Positions 1 to 7,600 of a DNA stretch of 8,980 bases are shown here, piece after piece. The position numbers and the translations under genes were made by a program. The stretch comes from CAZLLV01 sp964560325 (GTDB lineage Bacteria > Acidobacteriota > Thermoanaerobaculia > Multivoradales > DATKCC01), in contig CAZLLV010000539.1 in assembly GCA_964560325.1 (NCBI GenBank), forward strand, positions 1 to 8,980. The letters run 5' to 3'. The notes under the pieces were generated by a model. It saw only the letters and a program-made list of their open reading frames with translations. It made no database searches and had not been told where the DNA came from. Every line of letters starts with the position of its first letter. The stretch's first letter is position 1.

Positions 1-1
1 C

Positions 2-82
2 TACGAGGCGGAGATCGAGGCGCAGCGGGCGAGGAGCGAGGCCAACGAGGAGGTCCGACCCCAGCCGCAGATCACGACCTGA
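2..82 (+). CDS. C-terminal end of an unidentified gene (partial)
   Basis: An open frame entering from the left edge gives 26 residues, beginning YEAEIEAQRARSEANEE and ending PQPQITT, followed by a TGA at 80-82. The first part is rich in Glu, Ala and Arg and would form a charged helix; the last residues are a polar Pro/Gln tail, as often seen at protein ends. The stop is 29 bases before the uup start on the same strand, which fits the end of an upstream gene. Too little remains to name a family. The frame is chosen only because it ends at a sensible place before the next gene, so it could be chance. Confidence 0.45.
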   Translation, partial: YEAEIEAQRARSEANEEVRPQPQITT

Positions 83-83
83 G

Positions 84-105
84 GCGGGCCGGTTCCGCGG
101 CCCGC
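84..105 (+). terminator. Possible GC hairpin between the upstream stop and uup
   Basis: GCGGGCC (84-90) and GGCCCGC (99-105) are perfect 7-bp inverted arms around an 8-base loop, starting two bases after the upstream stop codon. The stem is followed by CTCTCCC rather than a run of T, so it is at best a weak intrinsic terminator. It ends six bases before the uup start codon and fills the place where a Shine-Dalgarno would lie, so it could instead affect uup translation. In DNA this GC-rich such stems also arise by chance. Confidence 0.3.
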
Positions 106-111
106 TCTCCC

Positions 112-1956
112 ATGCCTCTCCCCGTCCTCATCGACTGCGACCGCCTGGCCAAGGGCTTCGGCGGTGCGCCGCTGTTCGAGGGGCTCTCCTTCACTCTTCA
201 CGAGGGCGACCACGTCGGGCTCGTCGGGCCCAACGGCTCCGGCAAATCGACGCTGCTGCGCATCCTGGCCGGCGAGCTCGAGCCGGATGCCGGGGAGGTG
301 CGGACGCGGCGCCACCTGCGGGTCGGCTACGTGCCGCAGGACCCGGTGTTCGCCCCCGGCCGCACCGTGGAGGAGGTGGTCGAGGAGGCCTTGGTGGACG
401 TCGCCGCCCTCGAACCCGGCGATCGCCACCGGCGCCTGGCCGTGACCCTGGGCAAGGTCGGCTTCACCGAACCCGCGCAGCGGACGGAGACCCTCTCCGG
501 CGGCTGGCGCAAGCGCCTGGCGATCGCCCGCGAGCTCGCCCCGGAGCCGGACGTCCTGCTCCTCGACGAGCCGACGAACCATCTGGACGTCGAGTCGATC
601 CTCTGGCTGGAGGAGCTGCTGCGCCGCGAGCCGAGGGCGTTCGTGGCGGTGAGCCACGACCGCTATTTCCTGGAGACGGTCGGCAGGCGCATCGTGGAGC
701 TCGACCGGCGCTACCCGGAGGGGCTGTTCGCGGTGGACGGCAGCTACGGCGACTTCCTGGAGGCTCGCGACGAGCGCCTGAGCCGCGACGAGGTCTACCG
801 CACCACCCTCGCCAACCTGGCGCGGCGCGAGGCGGAGTGGCTGCGCCGCGGTCCCAAGGCCCGCACCACCAAGGCCAAGGCCCGAGTGGACGCCGCCGCG
901 GAGCTGTTCACCGAGCTCGACGCCGCCACCGAGCGCACCCGCACCGCCAGCGTCGGCATCGACTTCACCTCCTCCGGCCGGCGCACCAAGCGCCTGTGGG
1001 TGGGCCAGGGGCTCACCCGACGCTTCGGCGACCGGACGGTGCTCGACGGCCTGGACCTGCAACTCGGCCCCGGCCAACGGGTGGGCGTGGTCGGCAGGAA
1101 CGGCTCCGGCAAGACCACGCTGCTCCGCGTCCTGGTGGGCGAGCTCGAGCCGGACGCGGGCACCATCGAGCGGGCCGAGGGCCTGCGGGTGGTCTACTTC
1201 GAGCAGAACCGGGAGAGCCTGGATCCGGAGCTCACCCTGGAGCAGGCGCTCACCCTGGGCGGGCGCCGTTCGGACCACGTGGAGCTCCAGGGGCGCGCCC
1301 TCCACGTGGCCTCCTGGGCACGGCGCTTCCTGTTTCCGCCCGAGCGGCTGCGCAGCCCGGTGGGCCAGCTCTCGGGGGGCGAGAAGGCGCGCGCCGTCCT
1401 CGCGCGGCTGATGCTCCTGCCGGCCGACGTCCTGGTGCTCGACGAGCCCACCAACGATCTCGACATCCCCACCCTCGACGTGCTCGAGGAGGCACTGCTC
1501 GAGTTCGCGGGTGCCCTGGTCCTGGTCACCCACGACCGCTTTCTTCTCGACCGCGTGTCGACCGAGATCCTCGCCCTCTCCGGCGAGGACGGGCGCGCCG
1601 AGCGTTACGCCGACCTCGCTCAGTGGCTGGAGGCCCGCCGGCGGCGCCCGGAGCGGAGCGGCGGCGCCGCGGCGGACGACCGGAAGCAGCCGGCGGCGGC
1701 GCAGCCGGACGCGCCCAAGCCGAAGCCGAAGCCGAAGAAGCTCTCGTACCACGAGCAGCGGGAGTGGAACGCCATGGAAGGCGCCGTACTCCAGGCGGAG
1801 GCCCACCTGGCGGAGGCCGAGCGGGCGGCCGCCGATCCGGCCATCGCCACCGATCCGCAGACACTGCTGGAGCGCAGCCTCACCCTCGACGAGCGGCGGC
1901 GGGAGGTGGAGCGCCTCTACGAGCGTTGGGCCGAGCTGGAAGCGAAGACGACCTAG
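112..1956 (+). CDS. uup: ABC-F family ATPase, Uup type
   Basis: A 614-residue soluble protein with two ABC ATPase domains and no membrane segments, the ABC-F layout of ribosome-associated ATPases. Domain 1 has Walker A GPNGSGKST (39-47), signature LSGG (128-131), Walker B ending DEPTNHLD (152-159) and H-loop H182. Domain 2 has GRNGSGKTT (328-336), LSGG (420-423), DEPTNDLD (444-451) and H474. Both catalytic glutamates (E153, E445) are present. The basic interdomain linker, with WLRRGPKARTTKAKAR near 240-260, is the region that contacts ribosomal tRNA in this family. A Pro-Lys repeat (about 535-543, from a CCGAAG hexamer repeat) leads to a charged C-terminal coiled coil (about 548-614); that extension favours Uup over EttA. 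Uup acts in ribosome function or 50S assembly and affects transposon excision in E. coli. The ATG matches the family N-terminus; no clear Shine-Dalgarno is visible. It is convergent with the transporter gene, 23 bp apart. Confidence 0.93.
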   Translation: MPLPVLIDCDRLAKGFGGAPLFEGLSFTLHEGDHVGLVGPNGSGKSTLLRILAGELEPDAGEVRTRRHLRVGYVPQDPVFAPGRTVEEVVEEALVDVAALEPGDRHRRLAVTLGKVGFTEPAQRTETLSGGWRKRLAIARELAPEPDVLLLDEPTNHLDVESILWLEELLRREPRAFVAVSHDRYFLETVGRRIVELDRRYPEGLFAVDGSYGDFLEARDERLSRDEVYRTTLANLARREAEWLRRGPKARTTKAKARVDAAAELFTELDAATERTRTASVGIDFTSSGRRTKRLWVGQGLTRRFGDRTVLDGLDLQLGPGQRVGVVGRNGSGKTTLLRVLVGELEPDAGTIERAEGLRVVYFEQNRESLDPELTLEQALTLGGRRSDHVELQGRALHVASWARRFLFPPERLRSPVGQLSGGEKARAVLARLMLLPADVLVLDEPTNDLDIPTLDVLEEALLEFAGALVLVTHDRFLLDRVSTEILALSGEDGRAERYADLAQWLEARRRRPERSGGAAADDRKQPAAAQPDAPKPKPKPKKLSYHEQREWNAMEGAVLQAEAHLAEAERAAADPAIATDPQTLLERSLTLDERRREVERLYERWAELEAKTT

Positions 1957-1979
1957 ACCGGTGATCGGGCCGTGACGCG

Positions 1980-4328
1980 CTACGGGGGCCAGAGGACCGG
2001 CAGGAGCGCCACCGAGACGAGGAAGACGAGGACCGTCAAGGGGGCACCGACCTTCACGTAGTCGAGGAACCGGTAGCCTCCCGGGCCCATCACCAGCAGG
2101 TGCGCCGGGTGCGACAGCGGGCTGGCGAAGCTCGAGGAGGCGGAGATCGCCACCGTCATCATCAGCAGGTGGGGCGAGATCCCCAGGGTGGCGGAGGCGC
2201 TGAGGGTGACGGGTGCCATGAGCACCACCAGCGCCGCGGTGGGGATGACCTGCGTGCCGATCACGGTGACGGCGAAGAGCGCGGCGACCACCCAGCGCGG
2301 ACCGAGGTCGCCCACCGCTGCCAGCAGGGCCTGCGCGCCCATCCCCGCGGCGCCGGTGTTCTCGATCGCCGCCCCCAGCGGCAACAGGCCGGCGATGAGG
2401 AAGACGACCTTCCAGTCGATGGCCCGGTAGGCCTCTTCCATGCTCAGGCACCCGACGAGCACCATCAGCGCCGCGCCGGTGAGGGCGGCGATGGCGATCG
2501 GCGCCAGGCCGAGCATGGCGGCGGCGAGCACCGCCAGCATGATCGCCGCCGCCGCGCGGGCCTTCTCCAGCCGCGGCGCCTGCGCCGCGGCTTGGTCGAG
2601 CACGAGGAAGTCGGGGTCGCGGGCCAGGGCCTCCAGGCGGCGGCGGTGCCCGTACACCAGCAGGGCGTCGCCGAAGTGGAGGGGCAGGTCCTGCAGCCCG
2701 GAGCGGCGAGCGCGCCCCTCCCGCCATACGGCGAGCACGGTGAGGCCGTAGCGGTCGCGGAACAGGAGCTCCGCCAGCGTGCGGCCGGCCAGCCGCGTGC
2801 GCGGCGACAGCAAGACCTCCGTGACGCCGACCTGCTGCGATTCGAGCTCGGCCGCCTGGGCCGGGGTCTGGGCCGAGATCTCCAGCTCCTGGAGCCCCTC
2901 GAGGATCTCGAGCTCGCGGGCGGAGCCCTGGAGCAGGAGCAGGTCCCCCGCGCGCACCTTCTCCTCGGGCGAGGGCATGGCGAGATGATCCTCGCCCCGC
3001 ACGATTCCGACCACCGTGAGGCCGAAGGCGTAGCCGAGGCGGCTCTCCACCAGGTCGCGATCGACGAGCACCGATCCCTCGGGTACGCGCACCGGGATCA
3101 GCTCGGCGCCGTCGGAGAGGGCGTCCACCTGAGCCCTGTCCACGAAACGTAGCTCCCCCACCAGGCCCCGTCGCGACACCTCCTCCAGGGCCGCGCGCTC
3201 CCCCTGCAGCAGCAGGCGGTCGCCCGCCACGGCCCGCCGGCGTCGCAGCTCGTCCGCGGGCTCCTTCGTCTTGCCCCGCTCCGCGAGCGCCAGCACGTGG
3301 ACCCGGTGCTCCCGCCTGAGGCCGCTCTCCTCCAGCGTCGAGCCGACCAGCGGCGACCCCTCTCCGATCTCGGCCTCCGCCACCACCAGGCGGGAGCGCG
3401 TCTCTTCGTCGATCGCCTGCGGGGGTTCCACCCGCAGGTGCTGCCGGCCGTGCAGCCGCTTCAGGTGATCCGGGCGCCCGTGCAGGATCAGCGTGTCACC
3501 CGCGCGCAGCACGTCGGTGGCGCGCGGTCCGAGCTCGAGCTCGCCGTCTCGCCGGATCGCCACCGCGGTGAGGTGCAGGGCCGAGCCGAGCCGGCTTTCG
3601 GCGAGCGTACGGCCGGCGAGGGGCGAGCCGGGCCGAATGCGAGTGCTGAAGAGGTGCTCCTCGAGCTCGTAGGAGCTCTGCAGCTCGCCCTTCGACTCGG
3701 CGCCCGATCCCGGAGTGCGGTCCGGCAGCAGGTGGCGCCCCACCAGGGCCACGAAGGCGACGCCGGCGACCACGATGGCGGCCGTGATCGGCGTGAAGTC
3801 GAAGAGGGCGAAGGGTTCGAGGCCGGCGGTCTCGAGCGCGTCCGTCACCAGGATGTTGGGCGGCGTGGAGATGGCGGTGAACGGCCCGCCCAGCATGCAG
3901 CCGAGCGCCAGCGGCATCAGCAGCCGGGAGGGGGGGCGGCCGCTCCTGCGCGACAGCTCCATCGCCGCCGGAAGCAGGATGGCGGCGACCGTGACGGTGT
4001 TGATGAGCGCCGACAGCAGGCTCGCGCCGAGCATCAGCGCCGCCAGCAGGAGCGCCTCGTGGCTGCGCGAGAAGCGCAGCAGCGGCTGGCCGATGCGGTG
4101 GGCGAGACCCGTTCTGGACAGCCCCGCCGAGAGGATGAACATGGCCCAGACGGTGACCACGGCCGGGCTGCTGAAGCCCGAAAGCGCCTCCTCGGTGCTG
4201 ACCAGGCCGGTGAGCGCCAGGGCCGACAGCACCAGGAGGCCGACCACGTCCATGCGCACCCAGCCGCCCACGAGGAACACGAGAGCGACGCCGACGACGG
4301 CCAGGAGCAGGATCAGGTCGAGGGACAG
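1980..4328 (-). CDS. SLC13/DASS-type anion permease with four RCK_C domains
   Basis: Inner-membrane transporter related to SLC13 (divalent anion:Na+ symporter) permeases that carry sulfate or dicarboxylates; the substrate here is unknown. Numbered from the proposed CTG start it has 782 residues. A first membrane block (about 1-200) begins with a hydrophobic helix at 5-23 and has INT at 109-111 and the family STPPN loop at 154-158. A soluble insert (about 215-580) follows, then a second membrane block (about 592-782) with a FASPLSHPAHLLVMGPGGYR stretch near its end, typical of this family. The insert holds four tandem RCK_C (TrkA-C) units at about 222-292, 312-385, 408-477 and 499-570, each with an L-x-(E/L) helix after a G-S/T-x-L turn and an A-G-D-x-L-L-x-x-G strand pair. 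Relatives I recall have two units and about 600 residues. The second SNT-like motif reads IPT (695-697). An upstream ATG at 4517 keeps the frame open but adds 63 residues unlike the family. Confidence 0.88.
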   Translation of the reverse strand: MSLDLILLLAVVGVALVFLVGGWVRMDVVGLLVLSALALTGLVSTEEALSGFSSPAVVTVWAMFILSAGLSRTGLAHRIGQPLLRFSRSHEALLLAALMLGASLLSALINTVTVAAILLPAAMELSRRSGRPPSRLLMPLALGCMLGGPFTAISTPPNILVTDALETAGLEPFALFDFTPITAAIVVAGVAFVALVGRHLLPDRTPGSGAESKGELQSSYELEEHLFSTRIRPGSPLAGRTLAESRLGSALHLTAVAIRRDGELELGPRATDVLRAGDTLILHGRPDHLKRLHGRQHLRVEPPQAIDEETRSRLVVAEAEIGEGSPLVGSTLEESGLRREHRVHVLALAERGKTKEPADELRRRRAVAGDRLLLQGERAALEEVSRRGLVGELRFVDRAQVDALSDGAELIPVRVPEGSVLVDRDLVESRLGYAFGLTVVGIVRGEDHLAMPSPEEKVRAGDLLLLQGSARELEILEGLQELEISAQTPAQAAELESQQVGVTEVLLSPRTRLAGRTLAELLFRDRYGLTVLAVWREGRARRSGLQDLPLHFGDALLVYGHRRRLEALARDPDFLVLDQAAAQAPRLEKARAAAAIMLAVLAAAMLGLAPIAIAALTGAALMVLVGCLSMEEAYRAIDWKVVFLIAGLLPLGAAIENTGAAGMGAQALLAAVGDLGPRWVVAALFAVTVIGTQVIPTAALVVLMAPVTLSASATLGISPHLLMMTVAISASSSFASPLSHPAHLLVMGPGGYRFLDYVKVGAPLTVLVFLVSVALLPVLWPP

Positions 4329-4336
4329 GAGCGGTG

Positions 4337-4341
4337 CCTCC
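4337..4341 (-). promoter_or_regulatory. Shine-Dalgarno deciding the transporter start
   Basis: On the minus strand GGAGG is followed by eight bases and then CTG (4328-4326), in frame with the transporter and directly before its first membrane helix (reading SLDLILLL). No ATG, GTG or TTG lies in frame between the GTG at 4391 and this CTG, and none of the upstream candidate starts (ATG 4517, ATG 4463, GTG 4391) has a comparable ribosome binding site. CTG starts are rare, so this is a reasoned choice, not a certainty. Confidence 0.5.
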
Positions 4342-4374
4342 GAACTTCCACCGGCGCGTCCAGTCCCGCCACCT

Positions 4375-4388
4375 GCACGTCGACGTGC
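4375..4388. promoter_or_regulatory. 14-bp perfect palindrome, candidate operator
   Basis: GCACGTCGACGTGC is its own reverse complement over all 14 bases. It is followed directly by a second palindrome, CACGTG (4389-4394). It lies 47 bp upstream of the proposed transporter start and about 220 bp upstream of the synthase start. Perfect dyads of this length between divergent genes are typical binding sites for dimeric repressors, but no regulator gene is visible in the window. Confidence 0.35.
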
Positions 4389-4391
4389 CAC

Positions 4392-4414
4392 GTGACCGCC
4401 GGTGACAGCCGGCG
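4392..4414. repeat. 10-bp tandem repeat overlapping an inverted repeat
   Basis: GTGACCGCCG (4392-4401) and GTGACAGCCG (4402-4411) are adjacent direct repeats with one mismatch, so one helical turn apart. The same stretch holds an inverted repeat, CGCCGG-TGACAG-CCGGCG (4397-4414). Two 10-bp repeats in phase with the helix, next to a 14-bp palindrome, look like a protein-binding array; the function is not known. Confidence 0.35.
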
Positions 4415-4590
4415 TTACCCCGAGCACCTCGAATGCCGGACTGACGCGGTTAGGCCTCGACATTGTACAGCGGTGCGGACAAGCAGCGGCCGACTCCACC
4501 AACTCCAACCGGTGCATCTGTCCAGCTTGCGGCCGTTGTCGACACCTCTGAATTACTACCGGCTGCAGCGCGGCCGGTCAACAGGGGCGA

Positions 4591-4595
4591 AAGGG
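4591..4595 (+). promoter_or_regulatory. Shine-Dalgarno of the synthase gene
   Basis: AAGGG is nine bases before the ATG at 4605. It is a partial match only, but it supports this start over earlier in-frame codons: the frame stays open leftwards to 3297, yet the upstream part is the antisense of the transporter, and adenylation-domain similarity begins about 20 residues after this ATG. Confidence 0.45.
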
Positions 4596-4604
4596 CAGTC
4601 CACG

Positions 4605-7600
4605 ATGAGCTTCATCCCAAAGCGGAGAGCCTCCTTGCTGGACGAGGAGGCGGCGTACGACCGGACGGAGACGGTCTGGGGGCTCATCGAGAAGCAGGCG
4701 CAGGCGCATCCGGAGCGGACGGCGGTCATCGATGGCGAGACGGAGATCGACTACGGGCGTCTGACGGAACGGGCGAGCGCGATTGCGGGCGAGCTGGTGG
4801 CTCGGGGCGTGGAGCCGGGGTCGTTGGTCGGGGTGTGCATGAGCCGCACGTGGGAGCTCGTGGCGACTCTGGTGGGGGCATTGCGAGCGGGGTGTGCGTA
4901 CGTGCCGTTGGATCCGGCGTACCCGCGGGAGCGGGTGCGCTACATGCTGGAGCACGCTCGTGCAGTGGGCGCCATCGTGGACCACGAGACCACGGCGGAG
5001 CTCTGCGCGGGGGTGCCCGAGCTCGTACGGCTCGACGAGGTGGGGACGCGGACGGCGGACGGCGTGGCCGGGCCGTCGGCGAGGGACCTGGCGTATGTCA
5101 TCTACACGTCGGGCTCGACAGGGCGGCCGAAGGGGGTCGCCGTCGAGCATCGAAGCGTCGTGGCGCTGATCCGGTCGATGCGCGAGTTGCTGGATGACGA
5201 GGAGCTGGCGGGTGTGCTGGCGGCCGCCTCGGTCTGTTTCGACGCCTCGGTCGTGGAAATCCTGGGTACCTTGTCACTCGGCGGGACGGTGGTGCTGGCG
5301 GAGAACGTCCTGGCACTGCTGGAGCTGCCGTCGGCGGACCGGGTGAGGACGTGCATCATGGTCCCGTCGTCGATGCAGGCGTTGCTCGCGGCCGGACGGC
5401 CGCCCGAGGGACTCCGCTGTCTCATCTTGGGGGGCGAAGTGCTGAAACGGTCGCTGGTGGACCAGCTTCACGCGCTGCAGCCAGGGCCGCGGGTGGTCAA
5501 CGTGTACGGGCCGACCGAGGCCACGGTCTATTCGATGGCTACCGAGGTTCCCGCAGGTGTGGAGACGATCACCATCGGCAAGCCGGTGTCGAGCTCCCGG
5601 TCGTACGTCCTGGACGATTCCATGCAGCCGGTTCCCGTCGGGGTACCCGGAGAGCTGTACCTCGCGGGAGACAAGCTCGCGCGCGGATACCTGCACGACG
5701 AGGAGCTCACGAGGGAGCGGTTCATCGAGGTGGACCCGACCGGGCCGATTCCGGAGGAGCGGCTGTACAAGACGGGAGATCTGGGCCGGTGGAGGGAAGA
5801 CGGCGAGATCGAGTTCCTGGGCCGCGCCGACCAACAGGTGAAGATCCGCGGCTTCCGGGTGGAGCTCGAAGAGATCGAGTCGACGCTGGAGTCGATGCAA
5901 GGCGTGGACGGCGCCGCGGCGGCGGTCGTGGACGGGGGCGGCGGCCGGAAGATGCTCGTGCTGTACGTGGTGAGCCGGGACGAGGCGGTGACGGGTGAAG
6001 CGGTGCGAGCGTACCTGGCGGAGCGGCTGCCCAAGTACATGCTGCCTCAGGTCGTGATGCACCTCGAGGAGCTGCCCCGGTTGCCCAACGGCAAGCTCGA
6101 CCGCAAGCAGCTCCCGAAAGACCTCGCCCCTCACTCCGGCACCGAGGTCACCAGCGAACCCGGGAGCCTGGTGCACCGTCTGGCGGGCCTTTCGAAGGAC
6201 GAGCGGCGTGCGGCCCTGCTGTCGATCATCAGAGGCGAGATCGCGCCTCTCCTTCGTCTTCGTGATGCCGAGCGAGTGCCGCCGGACCACTCGTTGGACG
6301 ACCTCGGCGTCGACTCGTTGACCGCGGTGGAGCTGAGCAATCGGCTTGCCGCGATCCTGGGTCGAAAGCTGCCGGCATCGGCCGTCGTCGAGCACTCGAC
6401 CCCCGCTGCCTTGGCCGAGTACCTCCTCGACTCGATGGGGAGCGCCACGGAGCATGCGTCGACGGAGAAGGCGCGCGGTGGAGCCTCGGATTCACTCGGT
6501 CGCTTCCAGGCCCAGATCCGGTCCAGCTACCCGCCGTTCCTGGCTGCGAAGGCGCCCTCCTGGTCCGCTACCGACAAGGGTACGCTCGTCCAGGAGCTCA
6601 AGCGCCTGGTGAGCCGTCCCGGCCGAGACCCCTACGGCAAGTTGCTGCGTACGGGTAGCGCGCCCAGAGGCATCGTCGCCGATGCGTACACCGATGAAGA
6701 ACACGAGTCCATCATATGGACCACCAACCTGTACCTCGGCCTGAACCGTGATCCGGAAGTCATCGAGGAAGCCAGGTCTGCCCTGACGCGTTTCGGGGCC
6801 GGAATGGGAACCTCCGCAGTGGCAGCCGGCGTGACCGATCTCCACCTGGAGTTCGAAAGAGCCTTTGCCGAGTTGGTGGGAAAGCCTGCCGCATGCCTGT
6901 TCCCCACGGGATATACCGCGAATCTCGGGGTCGTCGCAGGCCTTCTCGGCGACAACGACGTCATCGTGATGGATCAGCTCTGTCACGCTTCCATCGTCGA
7001 CGGCGCTCGGCTGTGCGGGGCGACGATAAGAACGTTTCGACACAACGATCCATCCGACCTGGCAGCAGTCCTCGAGACGGAAGCGTCGCCCTACCGCACG
7101 ACCCTGGTAGCTCTCGAAAGCGTCTACAGCATGGGGGAGGGGGCGGGACCGGTCTCGGACATCGTGCGCACGGCGAAGAAATACGGTGCGCTCGTCCTCG
7201 TAGACGAAGCACATTCCTTCGGTTTCTATGGCCCGCGAGGAGCCGGTCTTTGCGCTGCTCTAGGTGTCACCGACCAGGTCGACTTCATCATGACGACACT
7301 CAGCAAGGCGCTCGGGAGCCTCGGGGGTGTCATTGCCGCCCGAGAGGAGCACGTCGCCCTGCTGAAGTCGTCCGCCAGAGCCTATATCTTCCAGGCTACC
7401 GTCAGCCCTGCCGACATCGCGGCAGCGCTCGCCGCCCTGCGCCGACTGAGCTCGGACGACTCGCTGCGAGAGCGGCTTTGGGATACGACCACCTACATGC
7501 GGCAGCGATTCTCCGATGCAGGGTATGACCTCGGGACGGGAGACGGCCCCATCGTCACCCCGCATTTTTCCGACAAAGACAAGCTCTATGCGATCGCTCA

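Larger units (their letters stand above)
4329..4604. promoter_or_regulatory. Divergent intergenic region between transporter and synthase
   Basis: These 276 bp separate the two divergent genes if the transporter starts at 4328. The region should hold promoters in both directions. On the minus strand a TACAAT (4467-4462) is a fair -10 hexamer, but no matching -35 lies 15-18 bases upstream of it. On the plus strand the only AT-rich patch is 4547-4558, about 45 bases before the synthase ATG, again without a convincing -35. Inverted repeat ACCGGC-N9-GCCGGT (4558-4578) lies between that patch and the start codon. An 8-bp palindrome TGTCGACA lies at 4537-4544. No RNA gene or small ORF with its own ribosome binding site was recognised. 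Confidence 0.5.

Noticed and set aside
1714..1740. CCGAAG hexamer repeat in uup as a mobile or regulatory repeat.
   Set aside because: It encodes the Pro-Lys linker before the C-terminal coiled coil, a usual feature of Uup proteins.
837..1964. A 375-residue plus-strand frame inside uup.
   Set aside because: It is a +1-shifted shadow of the uup coding sequence, dominated by Arg, Gly, Pro and Ala with no motif.
1957..1979. A shared terminator in the 23-bp gap between the convergent uup and transporter genes.
   Set aside because: No hairpin with a T-run on either strand could be found; only short GC matches of the kind expected by chance.
1..2727. A 908-residue open frame on the minus strand opposite uup and into the transporter region.
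   Set aside because: Its sequence is low-complexity Arg/Gly/Ala/Leu-rich with no recognisable family. It is antisense to a strongly supported ABC-F gene and overlaps the transporter in another frame; long empty frames are common at this GC content.
4462..4467. TACAAT on the minus strand as a promoter -10 for the transporter.
   Set aside because: The hexamer is good but no -35 lies at 15-18 bp; the nearest TTGTCC is only 9 bp away. Mentioned in the intergenic entry but not called as a promoter.
4329..4517. N-terminal 63 residues of the transporter if it began at the ATG at 4517.
   Set aside because: The segment has no hydrophobic or family-like sequence and no Shine-Dalgarno, and it covers the palindrome cluster. 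Kept only as an alternative start.
3297..4604. A 436-codon in-frame extension upstream of the synthase ATG at 4605.
   Set aside because: It is the antisense of the transporter, is rich in Arg, Gln and His without domains, and adenylation similarity starts only after 4605, where a plausible ribosome binding site exists.
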